A stretch of DNA of 21,363 nt from the NCBI GenBank assembly GCA_937898265.1, contig CALEJM010000139.1, positions 1 to 21,363 on the forward strand. The letters run 5' to 3'. Position numbers and translations under genes: made by a program. Positions within the stretch are counted from its first letter, which is position 1; each line of letters starts with the position of its first letter. Positions 8,610 through 15,803 of this stretch are shown here, in pieces. The notes beneath the pieces were generated by a model. The model ran no database searches and was not told the origin of the DNA. It saw nothing but the letters and a program-made list of their open reading frames with translations. This DNA comes from an uncultured Porphyromonadaceae bacterium. Its GTDB lineage: Bacteria; Bacteroidota; Bacteroidia; Bacteroidales; Paludibacteraceae.

Positions 8610-9593
8610 ATGAAAAAAATGCTTTTTGCTGCTCTCGCAGCAGTTACAATGCTCTTCGTAGCATGTGGTCCAACTCCACCAACTCCAGGTCCTAATCAAG
8701 ACGCAGAAACCATCGAGCTCGACTTCTACAACTTCTCATGGTATGGCGACTACTATGGCAACGGTACAGTTAACTTCTTCATCCAAATGATTGAAGACAT
8801 GACTAACTACAACGGTGCTTATGTAATGTTCGACCTCTGCGCTGCTACTGATGACCCATGCGGCACCTACACCGCTTCATCAACCGGTGAGGCTGGCACA
8901 TTCGTTATCGGCGACGGCGAATCTGGTTCAAACATCGCTCAATTGGCTGGTGGCGAGATTGACGGCGATCCAGAAGGTATCACCGATGGTACTCTCGTTA
9001 TCTCAAAATCAGGCAACGGCTACAAAGTTACTTATACCTCAGCTGACGGTATGAAAGTTTACGTAGCTGAAGGCAACGTTGAAATCTCAAACGGCGCTTT
9101 CCCAGGCGAACCAATGGAAGCTTCAACTTTCACTGTAAACGCTACTCAAGCTGAAGCTGTTTACTACGGTGACAACGGTTACGGTGGTGACGAATATGTT
9201 ATCAACCTCGCTGGCAACTACTATGCTGCTATCGACCTCTGCGCTGCTAACGGTTCTTCAGCTACTGCTATCCCAGCTGGTACTTACACTGTAGCTGGCA
9301 CAGGTGCTGCTGGTACTGTTAACCCAGGTATGTACTATAGTGGTTACCTCATCCCAACAATCATCTACTCTTCAGCTGATGGCCAAAGCGTAACTTCTGC
9401 TTGGTACATCCAAGGTGGTTCACTCACCATCGCAGAGGCTAACGGCACATACACCATCTCTGGTACTTTGGTATCAGGCGTAGGCAGCCAAATCACTGTT
9501 AACTACACTGGTGCTATCGCTTGCGAAGACGGCTCACAAGCTGCTCCACGCAAAGCTGCTATGCGTCGTGACGTTGTAAAACGTGGCAAATAA
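8610..9593 (+). CDS. secreted lipoprotein with two copies of a repeat module (paralogue B)
   Basis: A 327-residue protein with lipobox LFVAC (Cys 19), followed by the proline-rich spacer GPTPPTPGPNQD. Module 1 (about 33-165) contains FSWYGDYYGNGTVNF, VMFDLCAA, CGTYTASSTGEAGTFVIGDG, DGTLVISKSGNGYKVTYT. Module 2 (about 178-310) contains YYGDNGYGGDEYVINLAG, AIDLCAAN, AGTYTVAGTGAAGT, GGSLTIAEANGTYTISGTL, ITVNYTGAI. The two copies share the order: Tyr-Gly-Asp start, 'hDLCAA', GTYT, AGT, G-(S/T)-L-x-I, and a Tyr-rich last strand. A 17-nt identical DNA stretch at 8831-8847 and 9233-9249 also shows the internal duplication. The tail is basic (RKAAMRRDVVKRGK). The protein is clearly related to the gene at 9814. 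It is predicted all-beta and surface or periplasmic; function is unknown. A strong terminator follows 34 nt later. Confidence 0.82.
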   Translation: MKKMLFAALAAVTMLFVACGPTPPTPGPNQDAETIELDFYNFSWYGDYYGNGTVNFFIQMIEDMTNYNGAYVMFDLCAATDDPCGTYTASSTGEAGTFVIGDGESGSNIAQLAGGEIDGDPEGITDGTLVISKSGNGYKVTYTSADGMKVYVAEGNVEISNGAFPGEPMEASTFTVNATQAEAVYYGDNGYGGDEYVINLAGNYYAAIDLCAANGSSATAIPAGTYTVAGTGAAGTVNPGMYYSGYLIPTIIYSSADGQSVTSAWYIQGGSLTIAEANGTYTISGTLVSGVGSQITVNYTGAIACEDGSQAAPRKAAMRRDVVKRGK

Positions 9594-9626
9594 GATTTTG
9601 AAATAACTTTTCTAAATCATATTTCG

Positions 9627-9658
9627 GACCTCGCTCCTCAAGAGCGAGGTCTTTTTTT
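9627..9658 (+). terminator. strong rho-independent terminator after the lipoprotein pair
   Basis: A perfect 10-bp stem (GACCTCGCTC at 9627-9636, GAGCGAGGTC at 9642-9651) with a 5-nt loop and seven T. It separates the first two lipoproteins from the third. Confidence 0.93.
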
Positions 9659-9742
9659 GCCCAAATTTGTCGGCAATATCCGTTTTTCTGATTTTTTTCG
9701 TCAGTTTCACACATATTTAACCGTTATTTACCAGTCGCTTGG

Positions 9743-9773
9743 TTTGCTGTTAGGGAATAATTGATTAACTTTG
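9743..9773 (+). promoter_or_regulatory. Bacteroidota-type promoter for the third lipoprotein, ribD and cls
   Basis: TTTG at 9743-9746, a 19-nt spacer and TAACTTTG at 9766-9773: an exact consensus match. The expected start is near 9780, leaving a leader of about 34 nt. No FMN riboswitch-like conserved block lies between this promoter and ribD. Confidence 0.85.
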
Positions 9774-9813
9774 CAGCAATAAAAAATCAGCAACAAAAAC
9801 TCATCTATAAAAA

Positions 9814-10743
9814 ATGAAGAAACTCTTTTCCCTCGCTGTTGTGGCACTTGCCATGATGTTCGTTTCGTGTAACACCCCCAATACCCCAACACCACCTGCT
9901 ACAGAAAATCTTGAGATGGATGTTTATTTCTTGGAGTGGTATGGCGACTACTACCAGAACGGCACCACCAACTTCGTACTCCAACTCATGGAGGACATCA
10001 ACACCTATAGCGGTACGTTCATTGCCATCGACTTCTGCAAGGAGGGCAAAGCAATCTCCCCAGAAGGCACCTATACCGCATCCAATACCCACGAGGCTGG
10101 TCACTTCTTCATTGGCGACGGCAACATGGGCTCCAACATCGGTGAGATGAAAGACAGTTGGTTGGAAGGCGACATGGAGCCTATTGAAGAAGGCACCCTT
10201 GTCATCACCCAACAGAGCATAGGTGTCTACAAATGCGTGTTCACCTATAAAAACAAAGAGTATGTAGCTATTGCCAAAGGCATGTCCAACGGCGCTTACC
10301 CTTCTGAACCTATCGACCCTATCACCGCCTCGTTCAGCGGTTCTACTGCTGAGGGCACTTACTACGGCACCACCAGCGTAGGCTCTAAAGAATATATGGC
10401 ATCGCTCGGACTGACCAACGGCTTCGTGGCTATGATCGACTTCTTTGCCGACGAGACCGCCTCTCCAGACGTTCTCCCAGCCGGCACCTATACCTTTGCC
10501 AACAACGGTGCTGCAGGCACAATGATGCAGGGCGGCTTCTACCAAGGCAACCTCTACCCATCTATCATCTACCACATTACCAGCACTCAAGCTGTAGACC
10601 AAGGCTTTTACCTTCACGACGGCTCGCTTAATGTGGCCTATGCCGACGGCGTCTATACCATCACTGGTACTGTGGTATCTGCTTGCGGCAGTCAGCTGAC
10701 CATCAACTTCACTGGCAGCATCCCATTCTCTCCAGCTCAGTAA
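9814..10743 (+). CDS. secreted lipoprotein with two copies of a repeat module (paralogue C)
   Basis: A 309-residue protein with lipobox MFVSC (Cys 19) and a Thr/Pro spacer (NTPNTPTPPATEN). It is collinear with paralogue B along its whole length: EWYGDYYQNGTTNF, FIAIDFCKEG, EGTYTASNTHEAGHFFIGDG, EEGTLVITQQS in module 1; TYYGTTSVGSKEYM, AMIDFFAD, AGTYTFANNGAAGT, DGSLNVAYADGVYTITGTV, LTINFTGSI in module 2. It ends at PFSPAQ and lacks the basic tail of A and B. Codon use is more mixed than in A and B, suggesting an older or less strongly expressed copy. It has its own promoter and leads after 22 nt into ribD, an odd partner whose co-transcription may be incidental. Function is unknown. Confidence 0.82.
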   Translation: MKKLFSLAVVALAMMFVSCNTPNTPTPPATENLEMDVYFLEWYGDYYQNGTTNFVLQLMEDINTYSGTFIAIDFCKEGKAISPEGTYTASNTHEAGHFFIGDGNMGSNIGEMKDSWLEGDMEPIEEGTLVITQQSIGVYKCVFTYKNKEYVAIAKGMSNGAYPSEPIDPITASFSGSTAEGTYYGTTSVGSKEYMASLGLTNGFVAMIDFFADETASPDVLPAGTYTFANNGAAGTMMQGGFYQGNLYPSIIYHITSTQAVDQGFYLHDGSLNVAYADGVYTITGTVVSACGSQLTINFTGSIPFSPAQ

Positions 10744-10765
10744 TCACCCACACCAAGAAAACACG

Positions 10766-11812
10766 ATGAATCCTACGCAGGACGAACTCTATATGCACCG
10801 TTGTCTGCAGTTGGCCATGCAAGCTGCCGGACACACTGCCCCCAACCCGATGGTGGGTGCGGTTATCGTTCACAACGGTAAAATCATCGGCGAAGGCTAT
10901 CACCATCGCTGCGGCGAACCGCATGCCGAGGTGAATGCCATTGCGTCGGTCAAAGACGAGAGTCTGCTGAAAGACTCCACCATCTATGTCAACCTCGAGC
11001 CTTGTGCCCACTACGGCAAGACGCCCCCTTGCTGCGACCTCATCATCGCCAAGGGCATTCCTCATGTGGTGGTCGGCACACTCGACCCTCACGACAAGGT
11101 GGCCGGCAAAGGCATCGAGCGCATGCGTGCCCACGGCATCCACGTGGAGGTGGGCGTCTGTCAAGAGGAGTGCCTGAAACTCAACCGCCGTTTCTTCACC
11201 TTCCAGACCAAACGCCGCCCTTTCATCCTCTTGAAATGGGCTCAGAGTATGGATGGATTCATTGACTTTACCCGTGTAGATGGACAGAATCCCCCAGTGA
11301 AGATTTCCACCCCAATCACCAAGGCGCTGAATCATCAGATTCGTACGCAAGAGTCGGCTATCTTGGTGGGTACCAACACCGCCGTGCTCGACAATCCGCA
11401 CCTCACCGTTACCAAATGGTATGGTCCGAATCCCGTTCGTCTGGTGGTGGACCGCAGTCTGCGCGTGCCGCAGAACAGTCGCATCTTCGACAGTGCTGCC
11501 CCTACGGTGGTGTTCACTGAAAAAGAAGTGGAGAACCTCGGCAACATCTCCTTTGAGCATATCAATTTCAAGAAAAACATCGTTCCGCAGATTCTTGACT
11601 ACCTCTACCAGCACAACATCCTGTCGCTCATTGTTGAAGGCGGCAGTCAGTTGCTCCAGGCGTTTATCGACGGCGGCTATTGGGACGAGTGCCACGTAGA
11701 GGTCGCCCCTTGCCAGTTGGGCAGCGGCGTTGCCTCACCTTCTTTCCCTTATCAGCCACAAAAGGCAGAGCGCTTTGGCTCAAACACCATGTTCTATTAT
11801 TTCAACGAGTAG
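10766..11812 (+). CDS. ribD: bifunctional riboflavin biosynthesis deaminase/reductase RibD
   Basis: A 348-residue two-domain enzyme of the riboflavin pathway. It deaminates the pyrimidine product of GTP cyclohydrolase II and then reduces the ribosyl group with NADPH. Residues 1-145 form the cytidine-deaminase-like domain, with APNPMVGAVIV, the zinc ligand and catalytic pair HAE (His 53, Glu 55) and PCAHYGKTPPC (Cys 80, Cys 89). Residues about 150-345 form the reductase domain: FILLKWAQSMDGFID, the Ser-Ala-Ile-Leu-Val-Gly-Thr-Asn segment, NPVRLVVDRSLRVP, and LIVEGGSQLLQAFIDGGYWDE. Length is normal. It stands alone rather than in a rib operon and no FMN riboswitch is seen, so control by FMN is not suggested. 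cls starts 3 nt after its stop. Confidence 0.95.
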   Translation: MNPTQDELYMHRCLQLAMQAAGHTAPNPMVGAVIVHNGKIIGEGYHHRCGEPHAEVNAIASVKDESLLKDSTIYVNLEPCAHYGKTPPCCDLIIAKGIPHVVVGTLDPHDKVAGKGIERMRAHGIHVEVGVCQEECLKLNRRFFTFQTKRRPFILLKWAQSMDGFIDFTRVDGQNPPVKISTPITKALNHQIRTQESAILVGTNTAVLDNPHLTVTKWYGPNPVRLVVDRSLRVPQNSRIFDSAAPTVVFTEKEVENLGNISFEHINFKKNIVPQILDYLYQHNILSLIVEGGSQLLQAFIDGGYWDECHVEVAPCQLGSGVASPSFPYQPQKAERFGSNTMFYYFNE

Positions 11813-11815
11813 TCG

Positions 11816-13252
11816 GTGGAACTTGTCCAAGAGATAATCTACAAACTCCTGACGCCATTCTACATCTATGCTGTAGCCATGGTGATTCTGGTTATTCTCT
11901 CTGAGAACCGCACCCCTGTCAAGACCTTGGCATGGATTTGCGTGCTTACGCTGCTCCCTCTGTTGGGTTTGGTGCTTTATTATTTCTTCGGACGCGACCT
12001 CCGTGGCAAGAAAATCTTCCTCCATAGCGACACCAAGCCACTCTATGTGCCGCCCACCAATGCTATCTCTACCCAACAGATTACCCACGCTCAACTCCCG
12101 CCGAGCATCAAGAAGAGCATGCTGTTGCTCAAGAGCAATAGTCAAGCTGTGGTCTACGAGGGTTCGCGTATCGAGCCGTTGGTGGAGTGTAAGAGCACTT
12201 TCGAGCGTATCCTCCAAGATATAGAGGAGGCTCAAGACCATATTCATATTGAGTTCTATATCCTTGCCGACGATGAGATTGGCAACAAACTGCGCCGACT
12301 GCTTATCAAGAAGGCGAAAGAGAAGGTGCGCGTTCGCGTAATCTACGACTATGTCGGTAGTTACAACATCTCCGATGCTTTTATCGAATCGATGCGTTTG
12401 GCAGGTATCTATGTGGAGCCGTTTCTGCCGGTGGGTCTCCGCTTTGGTTTCGGCAAACTCAACTATCGTAACCACCGCAAAATCATCGTGGTGGATGGCA
12501 AGATTGGTTATACGGGTGGCGTAAATATCGCCGACCGTTATGTGGTGGGCAACCGCTTGGGCGTCTGGCGCGATACGATGGTGCGTATTGAAGGAGCCGC
12601 CGTTCAAGGTATCCAGCGGGTGTTTCTCACCGATTGGTATCTGGTTGAGGGCAAGCAGATCAATGCGCCGAAGTATTATCCCAAGCCCGAGTTGTCGGAT
12701 ATCTCCAATGCGGTTCAGATTGTGGTCTCTGGTCCTGACACTCCGTGGCCCAGTCTGCTCCATGGCATTGTCTCGGCTATCTCCAACGCTACGAAATATA
12801 TCTATATCCAATCGCCGTATTTCATTCCGCCTGAGAGCATTATGACTGCCTTGCAGACAGCTGCTTTGAGTGGCGTTGACGTACGTCTGATGTTGCCTCG
12901 CAAGAGCGACACGCCGACGGTGGCAGCTGCCACACGCTCCTATTTCAAGCAGCTGATGGCGAGCGGCGTTCATATCCTTTTCTACAACAACAATTTCCTA
13001 CATAGCAAATCTATCGTGGTTGACGATGCGCTCACCATCATAGGCTCTGCGAATATGGACAATCGCAGCTATGAGCAGAATTTCGAGGTAGCGTCGTTTA
13101 TTTACGATGAGAAGACTGCCCGCCACCTTCATGATGTGTTCCATGAGGATATGCGCAACTGTAATCTCGTGGTTCAGAGTCGATGGCTCAACCGCTCGCG
13201 GTGGGTGCGCTTCTTGGAGTCGGCTGCCCGACTGTTCAGTCCGCTGATGTAG
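11816..13252 (+). CDS. cls: cardiolipin synthase (phospholipase D family)
   Basis: A 478-residue protein starting at GTG, 3 nt after ribD. The later Met at 11879 would cut the first membrane helix, so GTG is preferred. Two N-terminal helices (about 8-27 and 37-58) anchor it to the inner membrane. Two phospholipase D motifs follow: HRKIIVVDG (His 220, Lys 222, Asp 227) with GYTGGVNIADRY, and HSKSIVVDD (His 396, Lys 398, Asp 403) with GSANMDNRSYEQNFE. Both HKD sites are intact. Cardiolipin synthases of this type transfer a phosphatidyl group between two phosphatidylglycerol molecules. The C-terminus SAARLFSPLM is typical of the family. A bidirectional terminator follows, shared with the convergent HisG-like gene. 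Confidence 0.93.
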   Translation: MELVQEIIYKLLTPFYIYAVAMVILVILSENRTPVKTLAWICVLTLLPLLGLVLYYFFGRDLRGKKIFLHSDTKPLYVPPTNAISTQQITHAQLPPSIKKSMLLLKSNSQAVVYEGSRIEPLVECKSTFERILQDIEEAQDHIHIEFYILADDEIGNKLRRLLIKKAKEKVRVRVIYDYVGSYNISDAFIESMRLAGIYVEPFLPVGLRFGFGKLNYRNHRKIIVVDGKIGYTGGVNIADRYVVGNRLGVWRDTMVRIEGAAVQGIQRVFLTDWYLVEGKQINAPKYYPKPELSDISNAVQIVVSGPDTPWPSLLHGIVSAISNATKYIYIQSPYFIPPESIMTALQTAALSGVDVRLMLPRKSDTPTVAAATRSYFKQLMASGVHILFYNNNFLHSKSIVVDDALTIIGSANMDNRSYEQNFEVASFIYDEKTARHLHDVFHEDMRNCNLVVQSRWLNRSRWVRFLESAARLFSPLM

Positions 13253-13263
13253 ACGCAAAAAAA

Positions 13264-13295
13264 AATACCACTTCGTCATGAAGTGGTATTTTTTT
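13264..13295. terminator. bidirectional rho-independent terminator between cls and the HisG-like gene
   Basis: A perfect 11-bp stem (AATACCACTTC at 13264-13274, GAAGTGGTATT at 13280-13290) with loop GTCAT. An A-run precedes and a T-run follows, so it can stop transcripts from both convergent genes. Confidence 0.9.
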
Positions 13296-13310
13296 GTCTC
13301 TATGTGTGTC

Positions 13311-14162
13311 TTAGAATATGATTTTCTCGATGGAGCTGATAGTGATGTTGGTCACGCCCATCTGTTTGAGGCGTGGCAGCACGTCCCAGAGGCGACTCTC
13401 GTCGGTGACGAGCATCACGCAGCAGTTGTCGGGGTTAGCCATTGGGATGACGGCAGGCTCGGAGTTTGGAATCAAGATTTTGACTACCTCGTCGACAGCG
13501 TCTTTCTTCACGTTCATGGAGATAGATTTCTTGCCTTTAGCCTCGATGATGGCATCGATGCGCATCAGGAGTTCGTCAAAGATCATGCGTTGTGTTGGCG
13601 CCATCTTCTTGTGGGCGATGAGCACTGGTGAGGTCTGCATCACTACTTCTACTTCGCGAAGGTTGTGCTGAAGGAGGGTGGAGCCGGTTACGACGAGGTC
13701 GAACACAGCATCGGCAATGCCCATCTCGGGGATGAACGATGAGAGGTTGCTGATTGGGATAATCTGCGCGCGTATGTTCTTCGACTTCAGGTAGAGTGAG
13801 AGCACGTCGGCAAATGGGGTGGCGATCTTTTTGCCTACAAACCATTCAAGACCTTTGTAGCGGGTGGTCTTAGGGAGTGAGATGGAGAGGTTGCAGCTGG
13901 CAAAGGAGAAATGGCGCACCTCTTCGATGTTATGGTTTTTGCTGATGAGGTGGTGGTCGCCCACGATACCTATGTCAACAATGCCGTTGGCCACGTTGTG
14001 GATAATTTCGTTGTAGGGGAGGGTGAACACCTCGGCAGGAAATTGTCGTGAACGAGACACCGACGACGAGTTGCTACTGGAGAACTGAACGCCGGCTTGG
14101 CGCAGAATCTCTATGGTTGATTCGCAGAATTGTGCGTTTGGAGCTATAGCGATGCGTAGCAT
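13311..14162 (-). CDS. divergent HisG-like protein (ATP phosphoribosyltransferase, long form)
   Basis: A 283-residue protein with the full architecture of long-form HisG: two periplasmic-binding-like lobes (about 1-210) and a C-terminal ACT-like regulatory domain (about 213-283, ending ITISSIEKIIF). HisG makes phosphoribosyl-ATP, the first step of histidine synthesis. The fold markers are clear (NGIVDIGIVGD, SFASCNLSISLP, FVGKKIAT, GIADAVFDLVVTGSTL, EVEVVMQTSPVLIA), and the PRPP loop DLVVTGST (155-162) is kept. Several otherwise conserved segments are altered: the N-terminal KGRL is replaced by NAQF (9-12), RDDDI by PYNEI (49-53), and the GSVE segment by NLSS (139-142). No other his gene is nearby. 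It may be a paralogue with a different ligand, an inactive or regulatory copy, or a fast-evolving HisG. No gene symbol is given for that reason. Confidence 0.75.
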   Translation of the reverse strand: MLRIAIAPNAQFCESTIEILRQAGVQFSSSNSSSVSRSRQFPAEVFTLPYNEIIHNVANGIVDIGIVGDHHLISKNHNIEEVRHFSFASCNLSISLPKTTRYKGLEWFVGKKIATPFADVLSLYLKSKNIRAQIIPISNLSSFIPEMGIADAVFDLVVTGSTLLQHNLREVEVVMQTSPVLIAHKKMAPTQRMIFDELLMRIDAIIEAKGKKSISMNVKKDAVDEVVKILIPNSEPAVIPMANPDNCCVMLVTDESRLWDVLPRLKQMGVTNITISSIEKIIF

Positions 14163-14187
14163 AACGATGGGTTGTTGTTATTTGGCG

Positions 14188-14195
14188 CAAAGGTA
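14188..14195 (-). promoter_or_regulatory. -7 element for the HisG-like gene
   Basis: TACCTTTG on the minus strand, 26 nt upstream of the start codon. The T-run of the upstream gene's terminator ends 1-2 nt before it. The position 19 nt further upstream falls in the terminator loop and reads TTTC rather than TTTG. Confidence 0.7.
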
Positions 14196-14196
14196 C

Positions 14197-14228
14197 AAAA
14201 AAAGGTTCTCATAAGAAATATGAGAACC
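14197..14228 (-). terminator. rho-independent terminator after the Glu-rich lipoprotein
   Basis: A perfect 10-bp inverted repeat (GGTTCTCATA at 14204-14213, TATGAGAACC at 14219-14228) with a 5-nt loop, followed on the minus strand by seven T. It lies 22 nt after the lipoprotein stop. Confidence 0.88.
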
Positions 14229-14250
14229 CTTGTTTTTTATTGTCTGAATA

Positions 14251-14442
14251 TTATTCAGCAACTTCTTCAGCAACTTCAGCTACTTCTTCAGCAACTTCAG
14301 CAACTTCTTCAGCAGCTTCTTCAACTACTTCCATAGCTGGTTCTTCTTCAACTACTTCTTCAGTTGTTTCTGCTTTCTCACCGCAAGCGGCGAATGCAAC
14401 TGCTACAGCAGCAGCAGCAAAGAAAAGAGCAATCTTTTTCAT
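14251..14442 (-). CDS. very small glutamate-rich lipoprotein with heptad-like tail
   Basis: A 63-residue protein with an alanine-rich signal peptide and lipobox AFAAC (Cys 20). The mature chain of 44 residues contains 19 Glu and a single Lys, and no aromatic residue. Its last 25 residues are a near-perfect 7-residue repeat of the form V-A-E-V-A-E-E. That pattern puts Val and Ala on one helix face, so a helical bundle or coiled coil anchored to a membrane by lipid is plausible. In size and helical design it recalls the murein lipoprotein Lpp, but it is acidic and lacks a C-terminal Lys, so peptidoglycan linkage is not suggested. It is monocistronic, with its own -7 element and terminator, and probably strongly expressed. 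A real gene: signal peptide, promoter and terminator all fit. Function is unknown. Confidence 0.8.
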   Translation of the reverse strand: MKKIALFFAAAAVAVAFAACGEKAETTEEVVEEEPAMEVVEEAAEEVAEVAEEVAEVAEEVAE

Positions 14443-14489
14443 TTTTTTTCTAATTTTTAAACGATAAATATTTAACTAAAAAATCGCTG

Positions 14490-14497
14490 CAAAGTTA
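14490..14497 (-). promoter_or_regulatory. -7 element for the Glu-rich lipoprotein
   Basis: TAACTTTG on the minus strand, 47 nt upstream of the start codon. No clear TTTG at -33 was found, so only the -7 element is supported. Confidence 0.65.
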
Positions 14498-14624
14498 GCA
14501 TCAATTTCTTTATGTCGTATCTCATTTGCCAATTTTTTTTCGGTCAGAGATAAATTTTTTTTGTCTTATTTTTGAAGGCGTTGTAAATCAGTGTTTTGTA
14601 AATACGAAAAAATCGCTCAGAAAC

Positions 14625-15110
14625 CTAAAATCGGCTGTGCTTAGGCTCTATAGGAGAGTGATTTGCCATGCGATTGAGGGCCATTTCGGCATACGGAGTG
14701 TTTGGTTTGCCGTAGTTGGCGTACGGATAAATGGAGATTCCGCCGCGTGGTGAGAAGATGCCGGTCACCTCAATGTACTTGGGTTGCATGAGTTGGATGA
14801 GGTCGTTGAGGATGATGTTGACGCAGTCTTCGTGGAAGGCGCCGTGGTTGCGGAAGCTGAACATATAGAGTTTCAAACTCTTGCTTTCAACCATCTTGAC
14901 ATCGGGGATGTAGCAGATGCGGATCTCGGCGTAGTCGGGTTGTCCGGTGATAGGGCAGAGGCTGGTGAACTCTGGGCAGTTGAACTGCACCCAGTAGTCG
15001 CGCTCGGGGTGTTTGTTGTCGAAGGTTTCCAACACCTCGGGGGCGTAGTTGCTCTTGTATTCTGTTTTGCCTCCCAACAGGGTGAGGTCTTTCATTGCTT
15101 CGTCTCTCAT
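14625..15110 (-). CDS. queF: NADPH-dependent 7-cyano-7-deazaguanine reductase QueF
   Basis: A 161-residue single-domain (type I) QueF. It reduces the nitrile of preQ0 to the aminomethyl group of preQ1 in the queuosine pathway. The catalytic segment [17 protein letters not shown] contains the active-site Cys 52, which forms the thioimide with preQ0, and Asp 59. The QueF motif [16 protein letters not shown] (75-90) binds NADPH, and FHEDC follows it. The end [17 protein letters not shown] is also typical. The first ATG (15110) is preferred; Met 6 is a possible alternative. It lies 30 nt after queC on the same strand across an A+T-rich gap, and the two are almost certainly one operon. No clear terminator was found after it in 14500-14620. 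Confidence 0.95.
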   Translation of the reverse strand: MRDEAMKDLTLLGGKTEYKSNYAPEVLETFDNKHPERDYWVQFNCPEFTSLCPITGQPDYAEIRICYIPDVKMVESKSLKLYMFSFRNHGAFHEDCVNIILNDLIQLMQPKYIEVTGIFSPRGGISIYPYANYGKPNTPYAEMALNRMANHSPIEPKHSRF

Positions 15111-15140
15111 ATATATTATATATATTGTATCGGATGGTTG

Positions 15141-15803
15141 TTATTTGTTGCGTCGTTGGAGGTATTCCTCAAGGCCTTTTCGGCGCAGTTGACAAGAGAG
15201 GCATTCGCCGCATCCGTCTCCCTTTACGCCGTTGTAGCAGGTGAGTGTCTCGTTGCGCACGAGGTCGAATCCCCCTAAGCGGTCGGCCATCTCCCAGGTG
15301 TCGGCTTTGTCGAGCCACATCAGCGGGGTGACGATTTCAAACTGCTCTTCCATGGCGAGGTTGAGGGTTACGTTCAGACTCTTGATGAACGTATCGCGGC
15401 AGTCGGGATAGCCGCTGAAGTCGGTTTGCGATACGCCGGTGATGATATCTTTTACTCCCAGCTCGCGTGCCCAGACGGCTGCCATGCTGAGGAAGAAGAG
15501 GTTGCGTCCCGGTACGAAGGTGTTGGGGAGTGAGTCTCCGTGTCGTTCGGTGTCAACGCTGTCGTTGGTGTCAACCAAGGCGTTGTGTCCCAGCGTGCCG
15601 ATGATGTCGTTTTTGATGAGGCGGAACTCGGCGCCAGCCAGTTCTGCCATGTGGCGAGCTATCTCCACCTCGTTGCTGTGGCGTTGACCGTAGTCGAACG
15701 AGATGGCATAGAGTTTTTCGTAACGCTCTTTGGCCCAGAAGAGGCAGGTGGTGGAGTCTTGTCCGCCACTCAGCACCACGAGGGCTGCGTCCTTCTTTTT
15801 CAT
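15141..15803 (-). CDS. queC: 7-cyano-7-deazaguanine synthase QueC
   Basis: A 220-residue enzyme that converts 7-carboxy-7-deazaguanine to preQ0 with ATP and ammonia. It has the PP-loop SGGQDSTTC (12-20), [15 protein letters not shown] (94-101), [14 protein letters not shown] and the zinc-binding Cys cluster 189/198/201/204 ([16 protein letters not shown]). The start at 15803 ([11 protein letters not shown]) matches the usual QueC N-terminus and normal length. The same frame stays open upstream to 16043, adding 80 codons that do not resemble QueC, so they are treated as leader. The -7 element at 16041-16048 implies a leader of about 230 nt containing a candidate preQ1 aptamer. queF follows. 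Confidence 0.95.
   Translation of the reverse strand: MKKKDAALVVLSGGQDSTTCLFWAKERYEKLYAISFDYGQRHSNEVEIARHMAELAGAEFRLIKNDIIGTLGHNALVDTNDSVDTERHGDSLPNTFVPGRNLFFLSMAAVWARELGVKDIITGVSQTDFSGYPDCRDTFIKSLNVTLNLAMEEQFEIVTPLMWLDKADTWEMADRLGGFDLVRNETLTCYNGVKGDGCGECLSCQLRRKGLEEYLQRRNK

Noticed and set aside
9805..10617. Minus-strand 270-codon frame
   Set aside because: Antisense to lipoprotein C, with no recognisable domain; the plus-strand gene has a signal peptide, promoter and paralogue.
10744..10765. Possible FMN riboswitch before ribD
   Set aside because: Only 22 nt separate ribD from the upstream gene, and the conserved FMN-aptamer blocks are absent there and in the promoter region at 9660-9813.
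10709..12973. Minus-strand frames of 328 and 397 codons
   Set aside because: They lie opposite ribD and cls, whose catalytic motifs are intact, and are long only because of the skewed codon use of those genes.
14240..14467. Plus-strand 75-codon frame rich in Ser, Ala and Thr
   Set aside because: It is the exact complement of the Glu-rich lipoprotein. Its repeats come from the opposite strand's codons, and it has no signal peptide or promoter.
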